From Sphaerospermopsis sp. SIO1G1 (GTDB lineage Bacteria > Cyanobacteriota > Cyanobacteriia > Cyanobacteriales > Nostocaceae), in NCBI GenBank assembly GCA_010672785.1, contig JAAHFX010000006.1, positions 1-64,000 on the forward strand: a stretch of DNA of 64,000 bases, read 5' to 3'. How positions within the stretch are numbered: position 1 is the stretch's first letter; each line of letters starts with the position of its first letter. Both the position numbers and the translations under genes were made by a program. The notes below the pieces were generated by a model, which made no database searches, had not been told where the DNA came from, and saw only the letters and a program-made list of their open reading frames with translations. Positions 36,229 to 45,009 of the stretch are shown here, piece after piece.

Positions 36229-36648
36229 TGAGATGAACTGTTAAATATTGTAACAATATGTTGCAAATGCCGCTAGGCAAGTTTACAAGTAGCGACGGTA
36301 ATTCTATTTTCTGGGATGTTTAGATTTTATCTTGTTGGATATTAACTATTTAGGGTGGGCGGAAAAAGTGTTGTTGTGGAGGAAGGGAACTCTTAACAGG
36401 GAAAAGTTTCAATAGTTGGATGGGAATGATTTTTCCTTTTTATAAAAGCTTGCATCTTTTTAATCAGAACTGACACAGAAGTTACGGAAAAATGAACCAC
36501 GAAGCCTGATGAAAGGGGGAATTTCACCTCAAATGTTCGGTTCTACGACTGCCATAAATACACAAAAAACTCTACTCTCATAAGTATATACAGTGCAACT
36601 TTTACTTTAGCTACTGTTAGATGCTCATTAATTAAGGGGTGAAAACCG
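36229..36648. other. Divergent intergenic region with partial repeat element
   Basis: 420 bases between the divergent ABC1 kinase and histidine kinase genes. Bases about 36350-36462 carry a diverged TTTGCNGNAAAAAGT-family copy (GGCGGAAAAAGTGTTGTTGTGGAGG, then GAACTCTTAACAGGG and AAAGCTTGCATCTTTT). No gene seen; the promoters of both flanking genes must lie here. Confidence 0.45.
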
Positions 36649-38190
36649 GTGTACAAATGGCTCTTACCCAGTCTGAGAGAAATTTTAGCCACAAGCAGCA
36701 CAAATATGAATCAGTGTTCATCTGCTAAAGCAGAGCAGCAATGGCGTGTTAGTCTTGCAGCTACAGAACATCTCTTACTCAAAAATTTACTACCAACCAC
36801 CGCTGATCAAATTCAAGGTTTAGTTTTAACTGCACCAGCACCTTTATTTAGTCAACCAGAATTAAATCAAAATCTGAGAACAGTTACTTTTACAGCCCAA
36901 CCTTTTAATCCTTTAGCTTTGATGCCTTTTAATATGTCCTCAGTTATGGCTCAAAGTATGGAGGAACAGGGAATCGTTAATGTAGAAGATACTGAAGAAA
37001 TTATTGATAGTATTTGTACAAATCACCCAATTAATAGTGGTGAATCTATTTTACCCTTAATAACTACAGACCCTCTCATAACAGAACAGTTTTGTTTAGT
37101 TTTTACAAAAAAATTTAGATTAGTTTTAGTTTTATCAACAAGCCCAAGTGGTAAGAAAGAATTTTCATTTTCCTTTGCCCCAGAAATAGTAGAACAAGCT
37201 TGGGAAACCTTGGGTGCAAGAGTAGTTTTGACAAATCCAGATTTATTTGCCGATTTAGATCAATTAGTTAAAGAATATCCTCCTACTACACCTAATTACC
37301 AAACTATTATTGAATTTAGTCAGTTGTTACTACAGGAATTACCAGAACCAGAAATAGATAAAGTTAGACATAACTTTTCTATTCATACCACTAATGCATC
37401 TCCAGCAAATAAATCTACCCCTCGCCCTGATGTTGAATTTTTACAAGCATTTGCCCATGAAGTTCGTACTCCTCTAGCCACTATTCGCACTCTAACTAAA
37501 TTATTACTCAAACGTCGAGATTTACCAACTACTGTAATTAATCGTTTGCAGGTAATTGATCATGAATGTACTGAACAAATTGACAGAATGGAGTTGTTGT
37601 TTAAAGCCGCAGAATTAGAAAACTCTGCACCTACAAAAATAGTGAATACTCAACTTACTCCCATGTCTTTGGATCAAGTTTTAGAACAAAGTATTCCTCG
37701 TTGGCAACAAGCAGCAACCCGAAGAAATTTAACTGTAGATGTAGCCTTACCTCAGCAATTACCAACGGTAGTAAGTAATCCTAATATGTTAGATCGGGTG
37801 CTGACAGGTTTAATGGAAAACTTCACCCGTAGTTTACCACCTGGTAGTTCTATTCAAGTTCAAGTTATTCCCGCAGGTGATCAATTAAAAGTACAATTAT
37901 CACCTCAATTAGATTGTGATGATACCAGCAAAATATATACTACTCCCATTTGTAAATCTTTAGGTCAATTATTAGTATTTCAACCAGAAACAGGAACTAT
38001 TGGTTTAAATATTGCTGCTACTAAGCATTTATTCCAAGCTATCGGTGGTAAGTTAATTGTTAGAAATAATTCCCAATCTGGAGAGGTTTTAACAATCTTT
38101 TTACCTCTGGAAATGAATCATAATATGAGAATTAAGGCATCTAGTAATCAGGATGGATTTTCGAGTATTAAGCAACCACAAAATTGCTGA
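36649..38190 (+). CDS. Sensor histidine kinase, cytoplasmic, cyanobacterial type
   Basis: A 513-residue protein without obvious membrane helices. Residues 1-240 are an unassigned sensory region. The dimerisation/phospho-acceptor domain is near residue 268 with an intact H-box, FLQAFAHEVRTPLATIR. In the ATPase part the N-box-like GLMENFTRSLPPGS is present and GTIGLNIAATKHLFQAIGG serves as G2, but the expected D-x-G-x-G segment is weak (SPQLDCDDTSK). The start is GTG with AAGGGGTG about 10 bases upstream; a later ATG (MNQCSS) is possible. No response regulator is adjacent, so the partner is unknown. Confidence 0.82.
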   Translation: MYKWLLPSLREILATSSTNMNQCSSAKAEQQWRVSLAATEHLLLKNLLPTTADQIQGLVLTAPAPLFSQPELNQNLRTVTFTAQPFNPLALMPFNMSSVMAQSMEEQGIVNVEDTEEIIDSICTNHPINSGESILPLITTDPLITEQFCLVFTKKFRLVLVLSTSPSGKKEFSFSFAPEIVEQAWETLGARVVLTNPDLFADLDQLVKEYPPTTPNYQTIIEFSQLLLQELPEPEIDKVRHNFSIHTTNASPANKSTPRPDVEFLQAFAHEVRTPLATIRTLTKLLLKRRDLPTTVINRLQVIDHECTEQIDRMELLFKAAELENSAPTKIVNTQLTPMSLDQVLEQSIPRWQQAATRRNLTVDVALPQQLPTVVSNPNMLDRVLTGLMENFTRSLPPGSSIQVQVIPAGDQLKVQLSPQLDCDDTSKIYTTPICKSLGQLLVFQPETGTIGLNIAATKHLFQAIGGKLIVRNNSQSGEVLTIFLPLEMNHNMRIKASSNQDGFSSIKQPQNC

Positions 38191-38298
38191 TTCAGATCAT
38201 CTTTATTGTCTATAATAAGTACCCAAACAAAATTAACTGCATATACATAATTGATTGAAAATATAAATTGCTGTATTTCTTAGCTACTCCCTATTCCC

Positions 38299-38526
38299 TT
38301 AACTATCAGCATCAATTTCAATGATCTTTTGTCTTGAGGATAAACCAGATTTAATTTTTACTGATGATTTAGGAACATTAAATTTATTGGCTAACAATTT
38401 AAGTAATTCAGCATTAGCTTTGCCATCAACTGGAGATGACTTTAAACTTACTATTAAACTCCCATCTTCTTGTTCAATAATCTTCTGTTGTCTAGCATTT
38501 GTTTTCACTTTCACTTGTTTGTACAT
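38299..38526 (-). CDS. DUF167/YggU family protein
   Basis: 75 residues from the ATG giving [14 protein letters not shown]; the upstream in-frame ATG would add an atypical [10 protein letters not shown]. Family hallmarks are [10 protein letters not shown] near the start, [17 protein letters not shown] in the middle and [15 protein letters not shown] at the end. Small cytoplasmic alpha/beta protein, widespread in bacteria, with no settled function. It is convergent with the histidine kinase gene. Confidence 0.88.
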   Translation of the reverse strand: MYKQVKVKTNARQQKIIEQEDGSLIVSLKSSPVDGKANAELLKLLANKFNVPKSSVKIKSGLSSRQKIIEIDADS

Positions 38527-38702
38527 GATGGATTTTATAATTAGTCTTCTGTGCATTTAACTATTTTAAAAATATCTAACTTAGGTAGGTAAAAGCTTAT
38601 AAACTTTTTGAATAATTACTTTTGATAAAGCTGAACCATCAAAAATGTAAGTCAGAAAATATCCGTATATTACCAAACGAAGTGCGGAAAATCTGTAATA
38701 AC

Positions 38703-38774
38703 TAACTGAAAACTGAAAACTGAAAACTGAAAACTGAAAACTGATAACTGATAACTGATAACTGATAACTGAAA
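38703..38774. repeat. AACTGAA/AACTGAT heptad array
   Basis: Tandem units AACTGAA then AACTGAT run to within a few bases of the stop of the MASE1 hybrid kinase gene. Same class as the arrays at 33334 and 62166. Confidence 0.75.
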
Positions 38775-38777
38775 TAC

Positions 38778-41054
38778 CTAGACTCGGTTTTTTTCCTGCA
38801 TAGTTTTTACTGCTTGAATAATGGCTTGTATTTTTACAGGTTTAGAAATATAGTCATCCATCCCTACAGCTAAACACTTATCCCTATCTCCTGTCATTGC
38901 ATTAGCTGTCATGGCGATAATATAAGGACGGTGTTTACCCCATCTTTTATGAATGTTTTCAGTTGCTTCTATTCCATCCATTTCTGGCATTTGAATATCC
39001 ATAAAAATGACATCATAACTATCTTTTTCTAAACATTTTAAAACTTCTTTGCCATTATTAGTAATTTCTATTTTATAGCCTATTTTTTGGAATAATTTAG
39101 TAGCAACTTTTTGGTTGATGAGATTATCTTCAGCCACTAAAATACGTAAAGGAAATTCTTTACTAATCTGTTCATTGATTTGATCATTATTTTTAAAATC
39201 ATGGTTGACTACAGTTTCTAAATCTAGTTCAAAGCTAAATTTACTCCCTTTACCTAGTTCACTAATAACTTCAATTTTACTACCCATCATATTAATAATT
39301 TTTTGACTAATAGCTAAACCTAAACCTGTTCCTTGAGATTTTAGACGAGTCTCACCTACTTGTTCAAAAGGTATAAATATAGTTGTCAATTTTTCTGGTG
39401 GAATACCCACACCTGTATCTATAATTTCAAATCTAATTTTTATTATATTTACTGTCTCATCTTTTTTTAATTGACTAACTACATCTACTATTAATAATAC
39501 TTCTCCTTTGTCTGTAAACTTAATGGCATTAATTAATAGATTAAGTAAAACTTGGCGTAATCTTTTTTCATCTGTATGTATAAAATTGGGTATCGCCGAA
39601 TTAAATTTGTGATGGAAACAAAAAACTCTTTCTGCTGAAGCATGACGACAAATTTCTAATATTCCTGTTAAGAAATTGGGGAAATTAAAAGTTGTATATT
39701 CCAAATCCATTTTCCCTGATTCTATTTTAGAAATATCGAGAATGTCATTAATTAAAGTTAGTAAGTGTGTTCCAGACTGCTGAATAATTTCTATATCTTG
39801 TTTTTCTTTTTCTGTTAAATTAGGAGAGTAATAAAACAGTTGAGCAATGGCTAAAATACCATTTAGTGGTGTACGCAATTCATGACTCATGTTGGTCAAA
39901 AATTCACTTTTAGTTTGGTTTGCAGCTACAGCAGTCTGTCTAGCTGCGGCTAATTCTAAATTTTTTTTTGTTAGTTCTTCAGTATGAAATATTAATTTTT
40001 TTTGTGATGATTTTAATATGGAAATTGCCTGTTTTTTTTCTAATACAACTGCATTAAAAGCTAAAGTTGATAAGACAATGACATCTATAAAACATTGCAG
40101 AAAAATCAAGGATTCATTTAAGTTATACTGGCTAAATACTCCTAAACCTCTGACTGTTCCTAAAACGGCAATTGAAGAGATAAATACAATTAAACTGGTC
40201 GAGACTATTGTGCCAAAACGAAATACAGACCAAACTAAACAAGGAATCAACATATATTCTAATTCATATTGATTCCAAAAAGCATTGTAACTAAGCCAAA
40301 TAACTAATCCTATTAATAATATAAACTCATAATTTTTCCACATTTTTAAGGGGTTGAATATTTTTTCAAATAAAATCTGAAATGATAGTAATTCAGGATA
40401 AGAGCATAAATTATTTGTCTGGTAAATTCTTCGTAATTTATGTGATTTTAATTTGATATTTTTGAGATTAGCTATTAAGTATTTATGAATTTCTTGTCCC
40501 CATGCTAATAGTGCAGGAGAAAAAATAAAAATTCCAGCTACATTTGACATCCACCAAGTGAACCACATATACATATATTCACTACTAGGTATTTTTTCAC
40601 CCATTACTAATGCTGTAACTCCTACAGTTGCATTAACTATTGGCCCTACCATACCTGTAAAAGTTAAGAATTTAATCACATGAGTAAGTTGCGTAAAGGG
40701 GTAGTTATTACCAGTTGATTTTTGCAGTAGGAAAGCACCTAAAATAGTTCCTAATGTAGTTCCTCCAGCAATTACAAAAACTTGTAAAAATGAAAAAATG
40801 AAGGTGGTTAAGTTATTCGTATTAATAAATGCCCAAATATTAGCTAAAAATGAACCAACAAATATTCCTGGCCAGATCCAATATCCAAACAGTAAAGTTG
40901 CTGCTGTCGCAAAACCATCGGGTGGCCAAACTGGTGTTACATCTTGAGGAGTAGCGGCTAAAATTCTGGATAAAAATGAAGTTTGGTAGTAAACAAAGAC
41001 TAACACTACCATCCCTATTAAACGTGTCAGTATCAGATTAAATTTATTTTTCAT
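38778..41054 (-). CDS. MASE1 hybrid histidine kinase with C-terminal receiver
   Basis: A 758-residue membrane sensor. Residues 1-310 are a MASE1 domain with about eight helices (TPVWPPDGFATAATLLFGYW is diagnostic). After a coiled coil comes the H-box FLTNMSHELRTPLNGI near residue 390, an N-box LLINAIKFTDKGE, the G1 box DTGVGIPPEK and the G2 box GTGLGLAISQ. The receiver occupies about 630-758, with the phospho-acceptor in YDVIFMDIQMPEMDG and the lysine in DDYISKPVKI. All catalytic motifs look intact. Its ATG overlaps the stop of the upstream sugar-kinase gene (ATGA), implying cotranscription and coupled translation. Confidence 0.93.
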   Translation of the reverse strand: MKNKFNLILTRLIGMVVLVFVYYQTSFLSRILAATPQDVTPVWPPDGFATAATLLFGYWIWPGIFVGSFLANIWAFINTNNLTTFIFSFLQVFVIAGGTTLGTILGAFLLQKSTGNNYPFTQLTHVIKFLTFTGMVGPIVNATVGVTALVMGEKIPSSEYMYMWFTWWMSNVAGIFIFSPALLAWGQEIHKYLIANLKNIKLKSHKLRRIYQTNNLCSYPELLSFQILFEKIFNPLKMWKNYEFILLIGLVIWLSYNAFWNQYELEYMLIPCLVWSVFRFGTIVSTSLIVFISSIAVLGTVRGLGVFSQYNLNESLIFLQCFIDVIVLSTLAFNAVVLEKKQAISILKSSQKKLIFHTEELTKKNLELAAARQTAVAANQTKSEFLTNMSHELRTPLNGILAIAQLFYYSPNLTEKEKQDIEIIQQSGTHLLTLINDILDISKIESGKMDLEYTTFNFPNFLTGILEICRHASAERVFCFHHKFNSAIPNFIHTDEKRLRQVLLNLLINAIKFTDKGEVLLIVDVVSQLKKDETVNIIKIRFEIIDTGVGIPPEKLTTIFIPFEQVGETRLKSQGTGLGLAISQKIINMMGSKIEVISELGKGSKFSFELDLETVVNHDFKNNDQINEQISKEFPLRILVAEDNLINQKVATKLFQKIGYKIEITNNGKEVLKCLEKDSYDVIFMDIQMPEMDGIEATENIHKRWGKHRPYIIAMTANAMTGDRDKCLAVGMDDYISKPVKIQAIIQAVKTMQEKNRV

Positions 41055-42298
41055 CTCTTTACATTTCGCATTCCTAAAAGCGCACTTCCATAAGCCGCTT
41101 CTGTTTGATTAGACGAAATAACGGGTACTCTTAAACACTTGCGTCTAATAGCAGTCCAGGTATAATTACCAGCACCACCACCAGCAGTGTAAACGTGAGT
41201 TAATTTATCTGCGCCAAGTTCTTGCAACAATTCGTATCCCCTAGCTTCTATTCTAGACATACTTGCCAATAAGCCGTATAAAAATTCTTTGTTATCATCT
41301 GGACGAGGTTCTAATTTCGGTGATAGGAGAGGATCATTAATAGGAAAACGTTCACCTGGTTTGAGCAAGGGGTAGTAATCTAATTGGTTATCTTTCGACA
41401 AATCTATCTTTTGACTTAATTCAACTAGTTCCTGATGAGAAAATAAATTATTTAATACAGCCCCACCTGTATTAGAAGCTCCTCCTGTCAACCATAAATC
41501 ACCTAAACGATGACTATAAATGCCATATTGGGAATTTTCTATGCGGGTATGGCTTAGTAGCTTTAATACTAAAGTTGAACCCAAAGACGTGACTGCTTCT
41601 CCTGGTAGTTTTGCTCCACTGGCTAAAAATGCGGCAATACTATCTGTTGTACCTGCACATACCCAGCAATCACGCCTCAAACCATATTTAACCGCAATTT
41701 CTGGTTTGATTTCTTGAATAGGGGTGCCTGGGATCAAAACTTGAGGTAAATTTACAGGTATTTGTAATTTTTCTAACCATTTTGGATATTCCAAATTTTC
41801 TACATCATAACCTAGTTTTAAAGCGTTGTGATAGTCACTAATACCCAATTGACCATGCAAGAGAAAACTTAACCAATCAGCTTGATGCAATAGATATCGA
41901 GCCTGGCTAAATGTAGGTAATTTCTGCATCCACAGTAGTTTTGCCAAGCTAGAAGTAGCACTCAGTACAGTATGTTGGGGAGGAGCAATCTTGCTCAAAT
42001 CTTGAATTACACTTGATCCCCTAGAATCGTTGTAAAGTAGGGGATCATCTATAGGTTGACCATTGGCATCTGTGAGTAGAATTGTTGAAGATGTACCATT
42101 GATAACGATCGCGCCTATTTTTCCTCGTAATTCCTGGGAAATACCCCCTAGAAGACTCCATAAACCCTTTTGCCAGCAATCAATCCAATTTTTAGTATTT
42201 TCCCAAGGATAGCGGATTTGAAAGACTATCTCAGCTTGATCATTAATGACTATAGCTCGTGCGCCAGATGTACCAAAGTCAATACCTAAGTAATTCAT
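41051..42298 (-). CDS. FGGY carbohydrate kinase, probable D-ribulose kinase
   Basis: 415 residues from the ATG giving MNYLGIDFGTSGARAIVI; a longer frame upstream translates low-complexity repeat DNA (PSPHLPLLPSSPHP) and is rejected. It has the FGGY phosphate-1 loop DFGTSGARA, a mid-protein CAGTTDSIAAFLASGA, GSTLVLKL, and the C-terminal adenosine loop YTAGGGAGNYTW. Length and the YLGIDFGTSGARA opening fit the cyanobacterial/plant XK-1 group, shown in Synechococcus and Arabidopsis to phosphorylate D-ribulose. That subgroup assignment is inference. It overlaps the hybrid kinase gene by four bases. Confidence 0.85.
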   Translation of the reverse strand: MNYLGIDFGTSGARAIVINDQAEIVFQIRYPWENTKNWIDCWQKGLWSLLGGISQELRGKIGAIVINGTSSTILLTDANGQPIDDPLLYNDSRGSSVIQDLSKIAPPQHTVLSATSSLAKLLWMQKLPTFSQARYLLHQADWLSFLLHGQLGISDYHNALKLGYDVENLEYPKWLEKLQIPVNLPQVLIPGTPIQEIKPEIAVKYGLRRDCWVCAGTTDSIAAFLASGAKLPGEAVTSLGSTLVLKLLSHTRIENSQYGIYSHRLGDLWLTGGASNTGGAVLNNLFSHQELVELSQKIDLSKDNQLDYYPLLKPGERFPINDPLLSPKLEPRPDDNKEFLYGLLASMSRIEARGYELLQELGADKLTHVYTAGGGAGNYTWTAIRRKCLRVPVISSNQTEAAYGSALLGMRNVKR

Positions 42299-42299
42299 A

Positions 42300-42440
42300 T
42301 ATTTTATTTGGAAGAGGGGATGAGGGGATGAGGGGAGGAGTGGGAGATGGGGAGATGGGGAGTTGGGGTGATGGGGAGGTGGGGAGAAAATTCTTTCCCA
42401 ATCACCAGTCACCAGTCACCAGTCACCAATCACCAATCAT
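42300..42440. repeat. GGGGATGA-type and CACCAGTC low-complexity tracts
   Basis: Runs of GGGATGAGGGGA and GGGGAGATGGGGAG-like units, followed by tandem CAGTCAC heptads (ATCACCAGTCACCAGTCACC), upstream of the sugar kinase gene. They explain the false long N-terminus of that gene and the false upstream extension of psaM. Confidence 0.65.
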
Positions 42441-42543
42441 GTTTTTGTTGCATCTTGTAACAAGATATTCCCCAATTTTGATAAAACAAGGAAAAGTAGT
42501 AAACGAAGGTTATTTATCACTTCTCAAATTTAGGAGTCTTTCT

Positions 42544-42642
42544 ATGAACATCTCTGATACTCAAGTTTACATTGCTTTAGTTGTGGCTCTAATTCCAGGT
42601 ATTCTTGCTTGGCGTTTGGTTACAGAACTTTACAACTCCTAG
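42544..42642 (+). CDS. psaM: Photosystem I reaction centre subunit XII (PsaM)
   Basis: A 32-residue single-helix protein, MNISDTQVYIALVVALIPG followed by ILAWRLVTELYNS. The TDTQVY/SDTQVY opening and the LAFRL/LAWRL-STELY ending are typical of PsaM. It sits in the thylakoid membrane at the PSI periphery, where the family contributes to trimer contacts. AGGAG lies eight bases before the ATG. It is monocistronic and divergent from the sugar kinase; a hairpin follows at 42653. Confidence 0.93.
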   Translation: MNISDTQVYIALVVALIPGILAWRLVTELYNS

Positions 42643-42652
42643 ATTTCTTTCT

Positions 42653-42677
42653 GTCCCCTATTTTAAATTCAGGGGAC
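42653..42677 (+). terminator. Hairpin after psaM
   Basis: GTCCCCT and AGGGGAC form a perfect 7-base stem around an 11-base AT loop, ten bases past the psaM stop. The U-tract is poor, so it may act as a 3' stabilising hairpin rather than a strong terminator. Confidence 0.5.
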
Positions 42678-42767
42678 TCACTCATTGTTTGATGATCAGT
42701 AAACTCCCGCTACACCAGAACGGTGGGCGGTGAGATAAATTTTTATAGTCTTTTTTCTGGTTAAAAA

Positions 42768-43021
42768 GTGCAAGCTTTTTGCTCCTAAGAGTTGAAAAAC
42801 TGTGCATTTAGACTCTAAACTTTCAAAAACTTTTGGGATAACAGATATCCAAAACTCTTCCCTATTCCCTATTCCCTATTCCCTATTCCCTATTCCCTGT
42901 TCCCTGTTCCCTGTTCCCTGTTTCCTATTCCCTATTCCCTATTCCCTATTCCCTATTCCCTATTCCCTGTTCCCTGTTCCCTGTTCCCTAGTCTCCACAG
43001 ATCACTTTTTCAGCAAGCCCT
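42768..43021. repeat. Long TTTGCNGNAAAAAGT-family element with an expanded TTCCCTA heptad tract
   Basis: The left part has AAGTGCAAGCTTTTTGCTCC and an AGAGTTGAAAAACTGTGCA block. The core at about 42859-42988 is an array of roughly eighteen heptads, TTCCCTA with an inner TTCCCTG block. The right end is CTCCACAGATCACTTTTTCAGCAAGCCCTAA. It shows that the heptad tract expands and contracts inside an otherwise conserved element. Confidence 0.75.
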
Positions 43022-43178
43022 AAATATTACCTGCGTATACTAAGTATATTTTTTGATAAAAGTATACTTGTGGAAATTTTTCAAAAATGAAGTAAGATAG
43101 CAGCTAAATAAAGTATCAATTAGCATTTGTCATTGTCTAACAATGCCTCCCTTCAATTAGCAGAGCTATTTTAGCATC

Positions 43179-43589
43179 ATGAACGCCTTTCAACCAGAAA
43201 AACCAACCTTTCAACCAGAAAAACAAGGTCGATCTACCCCTAGACCAAAAAAACGTCTTCGCCAACGTTCCTATCGAATTTTGGCAGTGGAAACTTCTGT
43301 AAAAATTACGGTTAACTTAGTTATTATTTCAGCGGCCTTATCAGCTTTATCACAACTGTTACCTTATCACTGGTTACAGCAAGATAAGTTAAGAGAAATC
43401 CGCACAGAAGTTAAGCTAATGGAAGGACGTGTTAGCAATCTAGAATCAGAATTTAGTCGCAATTTTGATCCCACCCAAGCTCACACTATTAAACAAGAGG
43501 AATCTTACCGTTTTACTCCTGGTAAACGACATTTAGTGATAATTAATCCAGATATTAAAAACACTGAAGAATCTGATTTAAAACCCTAA
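43179..43589 (+). CDS. Conserved membrane-anchored coiled-coil protein of unknown function
   Basis: A 136-residue protein. The N-terminus is basic and carries a duplicated peptide (FQPEKPTFQPEKQG, then RPKKRLRQRSYR). One membrane helix spans about residues 45-65 (TVNLVIISAALSALSQLL). A short coiled coil follows (about 70-95, KLREIRTEVKLMEGRVSNLE) and a polar tail. The layout (basic cytoplasmic end, one helix, coiled coil outside) recalls small division or envelope proteins of the FtsL/FtsB type, but I see no specific match and do not claim that role. Confidence 0.65.
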   Translation: MNAFQPEKPTFQPEKQGRSTPRPKKRLRQRSYRILAVETSVKITVNLVIISAALSALSQLLPYHWLQQDKLREIRTEVKLMEGRVSNLESEFSRNFDPTQAHTIKQEESYRFTPGKRHLVIINPDIKNTEESDLKP

Positions 43590-43847
43590 TACTAACTGAA
43601 AAATAGTTAATATAATCTTCAATCTTAGCTATAGTGTAGATAAGAAATCAGATAAAAATCAATTGTTATTGATACCAGTATAAAAATGTTGAAGAGATGC
43701 ACTGATGTGATATAGTGACTGGATATCAATAGTTCAAAAATTCAGGGACACTACCAAAAAATTTCCACAAATTGAAGCTGACAGCAGTATTTATTTAGGT
43801 TAACTTCTAGATAGTTTTTTGTAGACTTGTAAATTACCGATTAATAA

Positions 43848-44570
43848 TTAGTAATCTGTTTTTGACCCGAACATTAGTTCCTCCAACCAATTTTCCAACT
43901 GTAATCGTAAACGATAACTAGAAACATCTTGGCTATCAAAAGAACTGATATGTGCCAAAGAACGGTAATAGTATGCGATCGCCAAATTCCAATCGCCCCA
44001 TAGATGACAAGTTCTACCAAGTTCTGCCCAAAGATTAGCTTCTAATTGACCAAACAATAAAGCTGTTTCAAAATTATCAATTGCTGCTGAATATTCGCCC
44101 AAATCACGTAATGTGATACCTCGATTTATCCAAGCTCGAACATAATGGGGATGTAAATCTAATGCTTGATCATAGTCAGCAAGTGCTGCGATTAAATCTC
44201 CATCAGCTGCATAACAATTAGCACGATTATTATAAACAGTGGCCAGATGAGGATTTAGTTCGATGGCTGTGTTGTAGTCTCTTAAAGCTTGTTCATGGTC
44301 GCCACTTTGAAAGAAAACTAATCCTCGATTATTATAATCAATAGCATTTTGATCACTATCAATTAGTTGGTTTAATAGAGCGATCGCTTCAGTATAATCT
44401 CCTTCGCTGGCCAATCTTAAAGCGCAGGATCTGAGAAAATTTTTATCTAATGTGATGGCTGATTCTTTGTTCCTTTCTTCTTTTGTTTTTGTGTATGCAC
44501 CAATTTTATAATTGCTCTTAGGTAACCGGTCTTGTAATGTTCGAGAATCTAAAAAAGAGTAATAATTCAT
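43848..44570 (-). CDS. TPR-repeat protein
   Basis: A 240-residue soluble protein made of four to five tetratricopeptide repeats from about residue 50 onward; clear units include AIDYNNRGLVFFQSGDHEQA, ATVYNNRANCYAADGDLIAA and VRAWINRGITLRDLGEYSAA. The first 45 residues are polar and unstructured. TPR proteins act as protein-binding scaffolds; the partner is unknown. It is an isolated minus-strand gene between psaM-side genes and the giant Hsp70-like gene. Confidence 0.85.
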   Translation of the reverse strand: MNYYSFLDSRTLQDRLPKSNYKIGAYTKTKEERNKESAITLDKNFLRSCALRLASEGDYTEAIALLNQLIDSDQNAIDYNNRGLVFFQSGDHEQALRDYNTAIELNPHLATVYNNRANCYAADGDLIAALADYDQALDLHPHYVRAWINRGITLRDLGEYSAAIDNFETALLFGQLEANLWAELGRTCHLWGDWNLAIAYYYRSLAHISSFDSQDVSSYRLRLQLENWLEELMFGSKTDY

Positions 44571-45009
44571 ATCTTCCTGCTGAAAACTGTTGTTTTGGGA
44601 TCAGTAGTTAAACCACTGTGGTACTTTCTTGGTAATTTAGGCTGAATTAAGTTCACTCAAATTACTGACACAACTAAGTTATCAGCCCAACAATATATAC
44701 TTCACTCCTGGGTCAGATTCCTGAAAAAAACACTAAGTAGTCGAGCAAAATAAATTTCATGCTTGGGAGAGGGAAAGAGAGTAGGAAAACTTGGCAGGGG
44801 GTAGGGTGTGGAAAATTGAGGCAGGGTGCGGGGTGCAGGGTGCGGGGAGAATAATTTTCGGATTTATTTCTGCACACACCAGTTACAGTGCTTTCCGGTG
44901 TCATGAGGTATGTTATTGGCGGGCAAGATGCCCACCCCACACAATATGCCCACTCTCCCCCTCTCCCACTCTCCCCCCTCTTCCACTCTTCCCTGTTCCC
45001 TTCTTAAAT
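44571..45009. other. Intergenic region with partial TACAGCA-type element and C-rich tracts
   Basis: 439 bases. Positions 44884-44942 are an inverted partial copy of the 25033/53246 element (TACAGTGCTTTCCGGTGTC then GGCGGGCAAGATGCCCACC). Around it are GGGTGCGGGGTGCAGGG and CCCACTCTCCCCCTCTCC tracts. No gene seen. Confidence 0.55.

Noticed and set aside
42259..42543. Long N-terminal extension in frame with psaM
   Set aside because: It translates low-complexity G-rich and heptad DNA; PsaM is complete from its own ATG with a good ribosome-binding site.
42802..43023. Open frame encoding repeated FPIPYSL peptides
   Set aside because: It is the TTCCCTA heptad tract translated.
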